From contig NZ_BJZT01000035.1 of assembly GCF_007992175.1 (NCBI RefSeq), positions 1 to 64,000 on the forward strand: a stretch of 64,000 bases of DNA, in the 5' to 3' direction. Origin of the DNA: Methylobacterium haplocladii. GTDB lineage: Bacteria > Pseudomonadota > Alphaproteobacteria > Rhizobiales > Beijerinckiaceae. The notes under the pieces were generated by a model. That model ran no database searches, was not told the origin of the DNA, and saw only the letters and a program-made list of their open reading frames with translations. Position 1 is the stretch's first letter; each line of letters starts with the position of its first letter. Positions 26,763 through 35,081 of the stretch are shown here, piece after piece. The position numbers and the translations under genes are program-made.

Positions 26763-27631
26763 GCGTTCGCAGCGGTGGCCGGGGGCGTGCTCGCGGGTGA
26801 GGTCTCCTCGCGAAACACGTAGATGCCGAAATTCCAGCGATGCGCCCCGCCGGGATCGTCGATGCAGGCCTCGTGCGCCTCGGCGTTGGCCTGCCGCAAG
26901 GCATCCATCGCGATCTCGCGGGCTCGCGCCTCCAGACGTTCGGCGAGTGGCTGCGAGAGACCGTCATAATGCACGGCCCGCTCCAGGAAGCGCGGCGCCT
27001 CGCCCATGATGTTCTCGACGGCAGCCGCGACGTGGTCGTGCAGGTTGCGACCGAAATAGTAGAGCTGCGGTTCGCTGCCGCCGCGCGGAAGATACGCCCC
27101 TTCGAGCAGCACGACGCGGCCCTGGTCGTCGAGCACGACGAGACCGCGGTCGAGCCATTCGTCGAGCACGGCGCGCGGGCGGACGTCCCGCGTCACGCCG
27201 GCGACCAGCGCCTCGAAGGACGGTCCGTCCTCCTCGGCGACGCGCGGCAGCGGCAGCGGTCGTCCCTGGCCGTCCGTGAATTCCGGGGCGGCGACCCAGC
27301 GGGCGATGATCCGGCTGGTGCGCGAGACCACGCCCGGCACCTGGCTCACCGGCGCGCCCGCGCCACGCAGGCGCCGGACTTCCTTGCGGTGGATGCCCGT
27401 CAGCAGGCTCACGCGGCTGTCCGTCTGCTCCTTCCCGGCAAGAGCGAAGTCGTATTCGGCTACGTTGACGTAGAGCTCGCGCAGCAGGTTGGTGAGGGCC
27501 GGAAAGGTGATGCCGCGTGCCACGAAGAGGCGCACGAGCGGCCGCAGCAGGCGGGCCACCGGCGCGTGCAGGCTCGCGGCCTGAGGAGAGGCGGCGTCGG
27601 TCGTCTCGGGCCTGTCGTTCGTGTCGGACAT
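26759..27631 (-). CDS. DUF6502 family protein, possible DNA-binding regulator
   Basis: A 290-residue cytosolic protein. The N-terminal third resembles a winged helix-turn-helix (LLRPLVRLFVARGITFPAL, then SRVSLLTGIHRKEVRRLRG). The central part (~100-190) and the C-terminal helical part (YYFGRNLHDHVAAAVENIM) are characteristic of DUF6502. ATG 27631 is preferred over 27655 because an AAGG site precedes it. A perfect palindrome covers the upstream ATG. The first gene of a two-gene operon with the DUF5666 protein; a regulatory role is inferred, not known. Confidence 0.7.
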   Translation of the reverse strand: MSDTNDRPETTDAASPQAASLHAPVARLLRPLVRLFVARGITFPALTNLLRELYVNVAEYDFALAGKEQTDSRVSLLTGIHRKEVRRLRGAGAPVSQVPGVVSRTSRIIARWVAAPEFTDGQGRPLPLPRVAEEDGPSFEALVAGVTRDVRPRAVLDEWLDRGLVVLDDQGRVVLLEGAYLPRGGSEPQLYYFGRNLHDHVAAAVENIMGEAPRFLERAVHYDGLSQPLAERLEARAREIAMDALRQANAEAHEACIDDPGGAHRWNFGIYVFREETSPASTPPATAANA

Positions 27632-27655
27632 GGGCGCGACCTTATCTCGCCTCAT

Positions 27656-27672
27656 GTGGGATACAATCCCAC
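27656..27672. promoter_or_regulatory. Perfect 7-bp palindrome, candidate operator
   Basis: GTGGGAT-ACA-ATCCCAC lies 24 bases before the start of the DUF6502 gene. The half-site GTGGGA recurs at 27715-27720. The position suits autoregulation by the HTH-like product, though this is inference. Confidence 0.45.
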
Positions 27673-27772
27673 GACGTGCGTTTCGGCACCCACAGCGCCG
27701 CGTTCCCGATTGACGTGGGAAAAATGCACACGTAATTTTCGGAGGTCATCACGTCACTGCGGACTTCGCATC

Positions 27773-28063
27773 ATGGTCGAACTCAGAGCGATCCTTCTGC
27801 CCGACACCGAGCCGTTGCGCTTGCCGCACGCCCCCGGAGCTTTCGCAGGTGCCTCGCTTCGACCCCTCGCTCGCGGCTTGGTTTTCCTGGCCGCCCTGTC
27901 CTTGCCCGTCCTCGGGTGCGCAATCGCCGATCGGTTCCACGATGGTGCCCCCGGGCGACGCAAGTCGCCGCCGTCCCGCTCGACCCCCCTCGGACCGGGA
28001 CGGCGGCGAAGTTCCCGAAGGTTCCGCGGGCGACAGCAGCCCCGGCACGTCAGGCAATGCTGA
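27773..28063 (+). CDS. Possible short exported protein (doubtful)
   Basis: An open frame of 96 codons beginning MVELRAILLPDTEPLRLP, with a hydrophobic stretch ending in a lipobox-like site (LVFLAALSLPVLGCA), then a very basic Arg/Ser/Pro tail. GGAGG lies 27 bases upstream, too far for normal initiation. A different frame also spans the segment. It may be non-coding leader DNA of the next gene. Confidence 0.25.
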   Translation: MVELRAILLPDTEPLRLPHAPGAFAGASLRPLARGLVFLAALSLPVLGCAIADRFHDGAPGRRKSPPSRSTPLGPGRRRSSRRFRGRQQPRHVRQC

Positions 28064-28097
28064 TACCGGCCAAGTTCACGCAGAGCTTGAGCCTGCA

Positions 28098-28286
28098 ATG
28101 AGCACGCTGATCTTTCGGCCCGCCCGTTCGGGTTCGCTCTTCGGCGTTAGCGACGACGCTCCCTGGAACGCGGTGAAGCCCCCCACCGACGACCACGATC
28201 CCTGCGGCGGCGAGCGGATCATCGACTTCGCCCTCTGCCTGATCGTCGCCGCTTCCGTCGTCGGACTGATGCTTCTGGCGCTCTGA
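28098..28286 (+). CDS. Small single-span membrane protein, 62 aa
   Basis: Starts MSTLIFRPARSGSLFG and ends in one hydrophobic helix (IIDFALCLIVAASVVGLMLLAL). The same frame is open upstream to 27849, but that part is Pro/Arg-rich and not protein-like. The stop codon is embedded in the left arm of a strong hairpin. Function unknown. Confidence 0.45.
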   Translation: MSTLIFRPARSGSLFGVSDDAPWNAVKPPTDDHDPCGGERIIDFALCLIVAASVVGLMLLAL

Positions 28287-28321
28287 TACGCTTTCCGGAT
28301 GACTCATCCGGAAAGCGTATC
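28285..28321 (+). terminator. Perfect 17-bp hairpin (terminator or REP-like)
   Basis: GATACGCTTTCCGGATG and its exact complement are separated by only ACT. The hairpin starts inside the stop codon of the 62-aa gene. No T-run follows, so it may act as an extragenic palindrome or mRNA stabiliser as well as a terminator. A second inverted repeat, TGAAATCCG / CGGATTTCA, lies at 28351-28386. Confidence 0.5.
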
Positions 28322-28449
28322 GGCAAGCCCGTGCGGCATTCGAGCGAAGCTGAAATCCGCATTGCGAAGCAACCGACCGGATTTCAAACGGTAACGCACC
28401 CATCCGGCCCAGGTCCCAGCGACCGGTCGAAGTCACGAGAAAAATCACC

Positions 28450-29187
28450 ATGACCAGACGTCTGCTCGCCGCTGCCCTGTGCGCCGGTACCCTCGCGGCC
28501 GCCTCCGCCCAGGCCGCCGACCTGCCGCGCCGTGCCGCTGCCCCGCCACCCGTGCCGATCCCGCCCGCTTTCACCTGGACCGGATTCTACGTGGGTGTGA
28601 ACGCCGGTTACGGTTTCCGGTCCGGCTCCTCGACCTTCACCGATGCCACCTACGGAACGGTCACGGGAGGCGGCAGCGGCGGCGGGATCGTCGGTGGTGC
28701 GCAGGCTGGATACAACTACCAGTTCACACAGGGCTCCGGCTTCGTCGTCGGCCTGGAGACGGACATCCAGGGCGCCGGTTTTTCAGGCGGCGGCACGGCC
28801 CTGATCGGGACGACACCCTATTACAACGTCTCGCCCTCACTCGATTACTTCGGCACCGTGCGCGGTCGTGCCGGCTACGCCTTCGATCGCTGGCTGGTCT
28901 ACGGGACCGGCGGCCTCGCCTATGGCGGGGGCCGCACGTCATCGAATGCGTCCGCCTATCCCTACACGCTGCCGGACACGTCGCGCATCGGCTACGCGGT
29001 CGGCGGCGGCGTCGAATACGCGCTGACCGATCACGTCTCGGTCAAGCTGGAAGGCCTCTACGTCAACCTCGGCAAGGGCACCGCGGGCACCACCTACTAC
29101 GACACCGCGACGCCGGCCTATTACGGCACCGGACGCTCCGATTCCGGTTTCGGCATCGCCCGCGCCGGGCTCAACTACCGCTTCTGA
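28450..29187 (+). CDS. Omp25/31-type outer-membrane beta-barrel protein
   Basis: A 245-residue porin-like protein. It has a Sec signal (LLAAALCAGTLAAASAQA, cleaved before ADLPRR), a Pro/Ala linker, and the family hallmark FTWTGFYVGVNAGYGF. Alternating beta-strands end with the C-terminal signature GIARAGLNYRF, whose last aromatic residue is recognised by the BAM machinery. An eight-stranded barrel is expected. Such proteins are abundant in Rhizobiales and maintain outer-membrane integrity. It is followed, 155 bases on, by the PLA2-like gene. Confidence 0.88.
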   Translation: MTRRLLAAALCAGTLAAASAQAADLPRRAAAPPPVPIPPAFTWTGFYVGVNAGYGFRSGSSTFTDATYGTVTGGGSGGGIVGGAQAGYNYQFTQGSGFVVGLETDIQGAGFSGGGTALIGTTPYYNVSPSLDYFGTVRGRAGYAFDRWLVYGTGGLAYGGGRTSSNASAYPYTLPDTSRIGYAVGGGVEYALTDHVSVKLEGLYVNLGKGTAGTTYYDTATPAYYGTGRSDSGFGIARAGLNYRF

Positions 29188-29342
29188 AAGCGATCCCCGC
29201 GCAGGACAGGAATCCCGTCGCGGGGAACCGGGGCGGGAGCGTTCCCGTTCTGATCGTTCGAGACCGGACGACCTCTGCCTGTCTGCCGACGTCTAAGACG
29301 ATCGCAGGCGGCGCAGTGTCCCTTTCGATCGAGGAGAACGAC

Positions 29343-29783
29343 GTGGCCTATACTCCCTTCCGCAGCGCGACCCGGCGCTTCGCTCTGGCGCTCGCCGTCG
29401 CGTCGGCATTCGCCGGCACGGCGGCCCTCCCGGCGCTTGGTCAGGGCCTGCCCCGGATCGAGATCCCGAACATCGACACGCCGGACGTCGGCGACCCGTC
29501 CGACGATCAGCCGGACACCAAAGGCGATCTCGTCTTCCACGGCAATTACTGCGGCCCCGGCAGCCGCGGCGTCGGCCGTCCGCCCGTCGATGCCCTCGAC
29601 GAAGCCTGCATGCACCACGACGCCTGCTCGCCCGCCGTCGGCACGGGCTTGCCCTCTTGCGGCTGCAATGCCCGCCTCGCCCAGGAAGCCGCCCGCGTCG
29701 CCCGCAGTCCACGCATCGACGTCGAGCAGCGTGCCGCTGCGGAATTCGTCGCCGAAGGTGCCAAGGTCCTGGCCTGTCGCTGA
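29343..29783 (+). CDS. Secreted phospholipase A2-fold protein
   Basis: A 146-residue precursor starting at GTG 29343, with GAGGAG 6 bases before it. The signal peptide spans ~1-33 (ALAVASAFAGTAALPALGQG). The mature protein has a PLA2-type core. NYCGPGSRG at 68-76 resembles the calcium-binding loop, and DEACMHHDAC at 86-95 gives the CxxHDxC active-site helix with H92/D93. CGCNARLAQEA supplies further disulfide cysteines. It would hydrolyse sn-2 ester bonds of phospholipids in the periplasm or outside the cell. A glycerophosphodiesterase gene lies just downstream on the other strand. Activity is predicted from motifs only. Confidence 0.75.
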   Translation: MAYTPFRSATRRFALALAVASAFAGTAALPALGQGLPRIEIPNIDTPDVGDPSDDQPDTKGDLVFHGNYCGPGSRGVGRPPVDALDEACMHHDACSPAVGTGLPSCGCNARLAQEAARVARSPRIDVEQRAAAEFVAEGAKVLACR

Positions 29784-29855
29784 TTTTCGATCGGCGCGCG
29801 GCCGGCTTTGCTCGGCCGGCGCCAGTCGGTTGAAGCCGGGCGTCCCGGCTTCAAT

Positions 29856-30602
29856 TCACGGCCGAAAGCCCTCGAACACCATCTGGTCAGCATGTGCCGC
29901 GGCAATCTTCCGCTGGTCGTCCGTCCGCACCGTCCACGTCATCACGGGCATGCGCCCGAGCTGCCGGCAGAGATACGGCACGCCGCCGGGCAGATCGTCC
30001 ACGCGCCAGGACACGAAGTCCGGCCGGCTCTGGTGCAGGTGAAGCAGGTTCGCGAGGCCGAAGCGCTGGGTGCGCGTCAGCCGGGCGTAGGATGGATCCT
30101 CCTGGCTTCGCTCGGCGACGATGCCGCGCGGCACGCCCTTCGCCAGTTCGGCCAAAGAGCCGACGATACGCGGATCGAACGACTTCAACGCGACGGGTCC
30201 CGCATAGCCGGCGATCACCTCGGCCACGCGACGGGCGAGGCGTGGGTCCTCGTCGAATTGCGTCTTCACCTCGATGATCAGCGGCGTTCGGCAGGCGATG
30301 ACCTCCAGAAACGCCGGCAACGTCGGGATGTGCTGCTGCGTGCCCGCGACCGCGAGCGCCGACAGGTCGGCGGCGTTCCGCGAGGCCGTCGGCTCGCTCG
30401 ACGTCGTCAACCGGCCCAAAGCCTCGTCGTGGAACACCATGGCCTCGCCGTCGACGCTCGGTTGCACGTCGCACTCGATGGCGTAGCCGGCGGCGATCGC
30501 GGCCTCCGCCGCCGCGATCGTGTTTTCCGGAATGCCGGCGGCCCGATCGTGCAGCCCGCGATGGGCGATCGGCTGGGCCGTCAGCCAGCCGGGCGCGGAC
30601 AT
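29856..30602 (-). CDS. ugpQ: Glycerophosphodiester phosphodiesterase
   Basis: A 248-residue GDPD-family TIM barrel that splits glycerophosphodiesters into sn-glycerol 3-phosphate and an alcohol. The catalytic residues are visible: PIAHRGLHD (first histidine), PENT, AIECDVQPSVDGE (metal ligands) and VFHDEALGRL (second histidine). IIEVKTQ is the later glutamate motif. No signal peptide, so cytosolic. It starts 2 bases after the RidA-like gene ends, which makes a likely operon. The symbol is by family resemblance. Confidence 0.87.
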   Translation of the reverse strand: MSAPGWLTAQPIAHRGLHDRAAGIPENTIAAAEAAIAAGYAIECDVQPSVDGEAMVFHDEALGRLTTSSEPTASRNAADLSALAVAGTQQHIPTLPAFLEVIACRTPLIIEVKTQFDEDPRLARRVAEVIAGYAGPVALKSFDPRIVGSLAELAKGVPRGIVAERSQEDPSYARLTRTQRFGLANLLHLHQSRPDFVSWRVDDLPGGVPYLCRQLGRMPVMTWTVRTDDQRKIAAAHADQMVFEGFRP

Positions 30603-30604
30603 TC

Positions 30605-31078
30605 TCAGCGGACCTCGAACATCGCTTCGACCTCGACGGCCGCGTCGAGCGGCAGCTCGGCGACGCCGACTGTGGACCTGGCGTGGCGGCCGCGGTCGCC
30701 CAGAACCTCGACCATCAGGTCCGAGGCGCCGTTCATGACGGGGGCGAGGCCGGCAAAGCTCGGCACGGCGTTGATGAAGCCGCCGAGCCGCACGCATTGC
30801 ACGACGCCGTGGTCGAGATCGCCCACCGCCGCTTCGACCTGCGCCAGCACGTTGAGTGCGCAGAGCCGCGCCGCTGCGATGCCCGCTTCGTTCGAGATCT
30901 CCGCGCCGAGCTTGCCCTTGTGCGCGTCGGCGAGCTTGCCGTCCGCGCCGAAGCAGATCTGGCCGGAGATCACCACGAGGTTGCCGACGCGCACGAACGG
31001 CACGTAGTTCGCCACCGGCGCCGCCGCCTTCGGCAGGGTGATGCCGAGCTTTTCCAGGCGTTCCTTGACCGAACTCAT
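30605..31078 (-). CDS. RidA (YjgF/YER057c) family enamine/imine deaminase
   Basis: A 157-residue member of the RidA superfamily (about 30 residues longer than E. coli RidA at the N-terminus). Core motifs are [18 protein letters not shown] near the start, [18 protein letters not shown] in the middle, and [19 protein letters not shown] with the substrate-binding arginine at the end. RidA proteins hydrolyse reactive enamines from PLP enzymes. It is divergent from argD, a PLP enzyme; the functional link is speculative. GGAGA precedes ATG 31078. Confidence 0.87.
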   Translation of the reverse strand: MSSVKERLEKLGITLPKAAAPVANYVPFVRVGNLVVISGQICFGADGKLADAHKGKLGAEISNEAGIAAARLCALNVLAQVEAAVGDLDHGVVQCVRLGGFINAVPSFAGLAPVMNGASDLMVEVLGDRGRHARSTVGVAELPLDAAVEVEAMFEVR

Positions 31079-31186
31079 GCGTGCGTCTCCGATTGGACTG
31101 TCGTGTTGCCCGCGCTCTGAGCACAGGCCGAGGCCGGCGCGCAAGGCGGAGCCGTGTTCTGAATCCCCTTGGCAACGCTGTCACAA

Positions 31187-31215
31187 TTGACACGTGGAGC
31201 GCATGTCATAGTAAT
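31187..31215 (+). promoter_or_regulatory. Candidate promoter of argD-argF
   Basis: A consensus -35 box TTGACA (31187-31192) is followed by a weak -10 candidate (AGTAAT at 31210, 17-base spacer). It is the only clear -35 in the ~215-base argD leader. Confidence 0.4.
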
Positions 31216-31222
31216 CGCCCGC

Positions 31223-31255
31223 GTGCCGCCCGTCCCCGAGGCGGCACTTTCTTTT
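31223..31255 (+). terminator. Terminator-like hairpin in the argD leader (possible attenuator)
   Basis: GTGCCGCC and GGCGGCAC form a perfect 8-bp stem with a 9-base loop, followed directly by TTTCTTTT. It lies 39 bases before the argD start and downstream of the TTGACA promoter, where a full terminator would switch the operon off. The in-frame codons across it are CGC-CCG-CGT-GCC-GCC-CGT-(CCC-CGA), unusually rich in arginine. A leader-type attenuator is possible, but no leader ATG was found. Confidence 0.5.
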
Positions 31256-31293
31256 GGAACGGTCGCCTGTGCGGCCTCGTCACGGAGAGCCCC

Positions 31294-32496
31294 TTGGCAT
31301 CCGCTTCCACCTCCGCCCTCGTGCCGACCTACGCCCGCGCGCCGATCGCCTTCGAGCGCGGCGAGGGCGCGTGGCTCGTGGCCGACAACGGTGAGCGATA
31401 CCTGGATTTCGGCGCCGGCATCGCCGTGAATGCGCTCGGCCATGCACATCCGCATCTCGTGGAAGCCCTTACCACCCAGGCCCAGAAGATCTGGCACACC
31501 TCGAATCTGTTTCAGATCCCCGAGGGCGAGCGGCTCGGCCGGCGGCTGGTCGATTCCACCTTCGCCGACGTCGCCTTCTTCGCCAATTCCGGCGCGGAGG
31601 CGAACGAGGCCGCCATCAAGATGGCGCGCAAGTACCATGCGGTCGGCGGCCATCCCGAACGCTATCGGATCGTCACCTTCGAGGGCGCCTTCCACGGCCG
31701 CACCCTCGCGACGATCGCCGCCGGCGGGCAGGCCAAGTACATCGAGGGCTTCGGACCGAAGGTCGACGGGTTCGATCAGGTCCCGGCCGGTGACTTCGAC
31801 GCGCTCGCGGCCGTGATCGGGCCAGAGACGGCCGCGCTGATGATCGAGCCCATCCAGGGCGAGGGCGGCGTCCGCTCCATCGACAACGACGTCCTGCGCC
31901 GCCTGCGCGCGATCTGCGACGAGCACGGCCTGCTCCTGATCTTCGACGAGATCCAGACGGGCGTCGGCCGCACCGGGAAATTCTTCGCGCACGAATGGAC
32001 CGGCGTCGCGCCCGACATCATGACGGTGGCCAAGGGCATCGGCGGCGGCTTCCCGCTCGGCGTCTGTCTCGCAACCGCGGAGGCCGCGCGCGGGCTCACC
32101 GCCGGCACGCACGGCACCACCTTCGGCGGCAATCCGCTGGCGATGGCGGTCGGGAACGCCGTGATCGACGTGATCCTCGCCGACGGATTTCTGGAGCAGG
32201 TCCAGCAGACCGGGCTGCTCCTGAAGCAGCGGCTCGCGGCGCTCGTCGATCGTCACCCCCGCGTCTTCATCGAGATCCGAGGGCAGGGGTTGATGCTCGG
32301 CCTCAAGCTCAATGTACTCAATACCGATTTCGCCGCCGCCGCCCGCGCGCAGAAACTGCTCGTGATCCCGGCTGGCGACAATGTGGTGCGACTCCTGCCT
32401 CCGCTGATCATCACGGAGGACGACGTGGCTCAGGCCATCGAGCGCCTGGATGCCGCAGCGAGCACCCTCGAAGCGCAGGTCCGCGGAGCGGCCTGA
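31294..32496 (+). CDS. argD: Acetylornithine aminotransferase ArgD
   Basis: A PLP-dependent class III aminotransferase of 400 residues. It transfers the amino group of glutamate to N-acetylglutamate semialdehyde in arginine synthesis; the family may also serve lysine synthesis. Key motifs are [17 protein letters not shown] (PLP phosphate), [25 protein letters not shown], the Schiff-base lysine in [13 protein letters not shown], and [14 protein letters not shown]. The frame is open further upstream, but the protein family starts near [11 protein letters not shown], and TTG 31294 has a GGAG site. argF follows after 41 bases. Confidence 0.92.
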   Translation: MASASTSALVPTYARAPIAFERGEGAWLVADNGERYLDFGAGIAVNALGHAHPHLVEALTTQAQKIWHTSNLFQIPEGERLGRRLVDSTFADVAFFANSGAEANEAAIKMARKYHAVGGHPERYRIVTFEGAFHGRTLATIAAGGQAKYIEGFGPKVDGFDQVPAGDFDALAAVIGPETAALMIEPIQGEGGVRSIDNDVLRRLRAICDEHGLLLIFDEIQTGVGRTGKFFAHEWTGVAPDIMTVAKGIGGGFPLGVCLATAEAARGLTAGTHGTTFGGNPLAMAVGNAVIDVILADGFLEQVQQTGLLLKQRLAALVDRHPRVFIEIRGQGLMLGLKLNVLNTDFAAAARAQKLLVIPAGDNVVRLLPPLIITEDDVAQAIERLDAAASTLEAQVRGAA

Positions 32497-32537
32497 CCGA
32501 CGCCTGAGAATACGAACGACAAGCGAAGCACGAGACC

Positions 32538-33494
32538 ATGGCCGCGATTGCAAACGGTGCGGGACGGGACGTCCGCCACTTCCTCGACCTCAAGGATTTT
32601 TCTGGAGCCGACCTGCGCCGCATCATCGATGCGAGCGCCGCCATCAAGAGTGTCCGCCGCAAGGGGCGGCGCGCGGATGAGCGGCCCCTCGAAGGGCGCA
32701 TGCTGGCGATGGTCTTCGACCGGCCCTCGACCCGCACGCGCGTCTCGTTCGACGTCGCCATGCGCGAGCTCGGCGGCGAGACCCTGATGCTGACGGGCAA
32801 GGAGATGCAGCTCGGCCGCGGCGAGACCGTCGCCGACACCGCCCGCGTGCTTTCGCGCTACGTCGACGCGATCATGATCCGCATCCTCGATCACGGTCTG
32901 ATGGTGGAGCTCGCACAGAACGCCGAGGTGCCCGTCATCAACGCGCTCACCAAGGTCTCGCATCCCTGCCAGATCATGGCCGACGTGCTGACCTTCGAGG
33001 AGCATCGCGGCCCGATTCGGGGCCGCACCGTGGCTTGGTCGGGCGACGCCAACAACGTGCTGGCGAGCTGGGTCCACGCGGCCGCACGCTTCGACTTCAC
33101 CCTGAACGTCGCCGCGCCGCCGGAACTCGCGATGCCGTCGGCGCTCGCAGACTGGGCGAAGCGCGAGGGCGCCCGCGTCAACGCCACCACGGACGCCTAT
33201 GCTGCTGTCGAGGGCGCCGACGCCGTCGTGACCGACTGCTGGGTCTCGATGGGCGACGACGACGAGCATTACCGCCACAACCTGCTCTCGCCCTACCGGG
33301 TCGACGCGGGGCTGATGAACGCCGCCAAAAAGGACGCGCTCTTCATGCACTGCCTGCCGGCGCATCGCGGCGAGGAGGTCACGGCCGAGGTGATCGACGG
33401 CCCGCAGTCGGTGGTGTTCGACGAGGCCGAGAACCGCCTGCACGCGCAGAAGGGCATTCTCGCCTGGTGCCTGGAGGCGCCGGGGCTCGCCTGA
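32538..33494 (+). CDS. argF: Ornithine carbamoyltransferase ArgF
   Basis: A 318-residue anabolic OTCase that makes citrulline from ornithine and carbamoyl phosphate in the cytosol. The carbamoyl-phosphate motif [12 protein letters not shown], the HPCQ motif ([11 protein letters not shown]), the ornithine loop WVSMGDDDE and the [12 protein letters not shown] motif are all present. Length and order match the family. It is co-transcribed with argD. The hslO gene that often follows argF in Rhizobiales is replaced by a CAP-domain lipoprotein gene. Confidence 0.95.
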   Translation: MAAIANGAGRDVRHFLDLKDFSGADLRRIIDASAAIKSVRRKGRRADERPLEGRMLAMVFDRPSTRTRVSFDVAMRELGGETLMLTGKEMQLGRGETVADTARVLSRYVDAIMIRILDHGLMVELAQNAEVPVINALTKVSHPCQIMADVLTFEEHRGPIRGRTVAWSGDANNVLASWVHAAARFDFTLNVAAPPELAMPSALADWAKREGARVNATTDAYAAVEGADAVVTDCWVSMGDDDEHYRHNLLSPYRVDAGLMNAAKKDALFMHCLPAHRGEEVTAEVIDGPQSVVFDEAENRLHAQKGILAWCLEAPGLA

Positions 33495-33604
33495 GCCACC
33501 GGTTCCGGCGAGAACGGTCCTCCACGGCCGAGTGCGGCCTGCCACTTGAGACGGCCACGCCGAAGTCCCATGTCGGGCCTCTCGTCCTTGGAGTGGAAAG
33601 ACCC

Positions 33605-34117
33605 GTGACCGAGCGCTGCCCTTTGCGCCGCATCGCCACCGCGGCCGGCCTCGGCCTCGTGGCCGGTCTGCTCACCGGCTGCGCCGGCGACATGCAGCCC
33701 AGCACGGGGCTGCCCAGCCTGTATCTCCCGTTGACCACATCGAGCGCCGCGGTCGACACGACGGCAGCGCGCGACATGATCTCGGCCTATCGCAAGGGTC
33801 GTGGCGAGGCTCCGCTCACCGTCGATGCGGATCTGCAGAGGCTCGCCGAGACAGAGGCTGCCGCCATGGCCGTCGCCGACAAGCCGAGCCAGAGCCGCAC
33901 CGTCAGCGCCGCGATCGGTCGGCTCGGCTACGCATCCCCCGGCGCCAACCTCTCGGCCGGCTATCATACGCTCGCCGAAGCCTTTTCGGGCTGGCGCGAC
34001 AGCCCTCCGCACAACGCCGTGATGCTGAGCGCGGACGCCACCCGCATGGGCATCGCCACCGCCTACGCGCCGGGCTCGAAGTACAAGGTGTACTGGGCGC
34101 TTCTCGTCGCGAAGTAG
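33605..34117 (+). CDS. CAP-domain lipoprotein
   Basis: A 170-residue precursor starting at GTG 33605, with a lipoprotein signal ending in LLTGCAG. The mature part is a CAP/SCP (cysteine-rich secretory protein type) domain: MISAYRKGRGEAPLTVDADL, the ANLSAGYHTLAEAFSGWRDS segment, HNAVMLS, and the ending YKVYWALLVAK. It is probably an envelope protein. A paralogue lies at 62.0-62.6 kb. The gene follows argF by 110 bases; a functional link to arginine synthesis is unlikely. Confidence 0.8.
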   Translation: MTERCPLRRIATAAGLGLVAGLLTGCAGDMQPSTGLPSLYLPLTTSSAAVDTTAARDMISAYRKGRGEAPLTVDADLQRLAETEAAAMAVADKPSQSRTVSAAIGRLGYASPGANLSAGYHTLAEAFSGWRDSPPHNAVMLSADATRMGIATAYAPGSKYKVYWALLVAK

Positions 34118-34129
34118 GCGGGCGGCTTC

Positions 34130-34963
34130 CTACGGCAGGCCCTTGCCGGCCGGCGTCGGCGGCGCTTCCGACAGCAGCGTCACCGTCACGCGGCGGTTGG
34201 CGGCGAGGTATGGGTTGTCCGGAAACATCGGTTCGGTGTCGGCCTTGCCGGTGACGGAGGCGAAGCGGTCGTCGGGCACGCCCGATTGCGCGAGGATGTC
34301 GCGCACGCTGATGGCGCGGCCGGCGGACAGCTCCCACGGCGGGGCAGGGGGCCTGCGGCCGGGCTTCTCGCTGGCGGTGTAGCCGGTGACGGTGATGCGG
34401 TTCGGCATCTTGGCGAGCGTCGGCGCGAGTTTTTCGAGGATGCGCCGGGTCAGCTCGTTCGGGCGGTTCGAGCCCTCAGGGAACATCGAGCGCCCGTCCT
34501 GGTCCACGATCGAGACGTCGAGGCCGCGCTTCGTCGGCGAGACGACGATGTTCTTCGAGAGTTCGGCGATCTCCGACATGTCCTGCATCGCCTGCCGCAG
34601 CGAGGCGGCGGCGAGCCCGAAGCCCTCCGGATAGCCGTGGTCGGGAATGCCCTCGTCGAGGTCGAGATCGACCGTCGGCGGTGCGGTGTGGTCGGAGGCC
34701 TGCTCCGGTGGGATGTCGCGCTTGTTCTTCACCTTGTCGGCTGTGGGCAGGCCGTCGACCTCGATGATGCCGGCGAAGCGCGAATCCTTGTTCACGCCGA
34801 AGGCGTCGCGCATCGAGCCCGCGACGAGCTGCATCTTCTTCTGGTCCTGGGTCGAATAGGCGGCGATCATCACGAAGAAGCTCATCAGGAGCGCCATGAG
34901 ATCGGCGAAGGTCACGAACCAGCCGTGACCGCCATGCGCGCCGCCGCGCTTCTTCCTGGCCAC
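34130..34963 (-). CDS. motB: Flagellar stator protein MotB
   Basis: A 277-residue stator subunit. The N-terminal span WFVTFADLMALLMSFFVMI carries the proton-binding aspartate. A plug/linker follows (~60-140), then an OmpA-like peptidoglycan-binding domain (ITVTGYTASEKPG, ELSAGRAISVRDILAQ, NRRVTVTLL). GTG 34963 is preferred because GAGGAG precedes it; an earlier GTG at 34984 is possible. motA lies upstream, with a hairpin between the two genes. Confidence 0.85.
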   Translation of the reverse strand: MARKKRGGAHGGHGWFVTFADLMALLMSFFVMIAAYSTQDQKKMQLVAGSMRDAFGVNKDSRFAGIIEVDGLPTADKVKNKRDIPPEQASDHTAPPTVDLDLDEGIPDHGYPEGFGLAAASLRQAMQDMSEIAELSKNIVVSPTKRGLDVSIVDQDGRSMFPEGSNRPNELTRRILEKLAPTLAKMPNRITVTGYTASEKPGRRPPAPPWELSAGRAISVRDILAQSGVPDDRFASVTGKADTEPMFPDNPYLAANRRVTVTLLSEAPPTPAGKGLP

Positions 34964-34981
34964 CGATCTCTCCTCTACGTT

Positions 34982-35013
34982 CACCTCCGATCCGACTTGT
35001 CGGATCGGAGGTG
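34982..35013 (-). repeat. Perfect 15-bp hairpin between motA and motB
   Basis: CACCTCCGATCCGAC and GTCGGATCGGAGGTG are exact complements around two bases. On the mRNA the hairpin ends 18 bases before the motB start and includes a GGAGG copy that would be base-paired. It may separate or tune translation or stability of the two stator messages. Confidence 0.6.
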
Positions 35014-35081
35014 GTCCGCCGCATGAGCGGCGACGCGCGGTCGCGCTTGCGCCACGCTAATAGCGCGGCGGGTCGGCGGGC

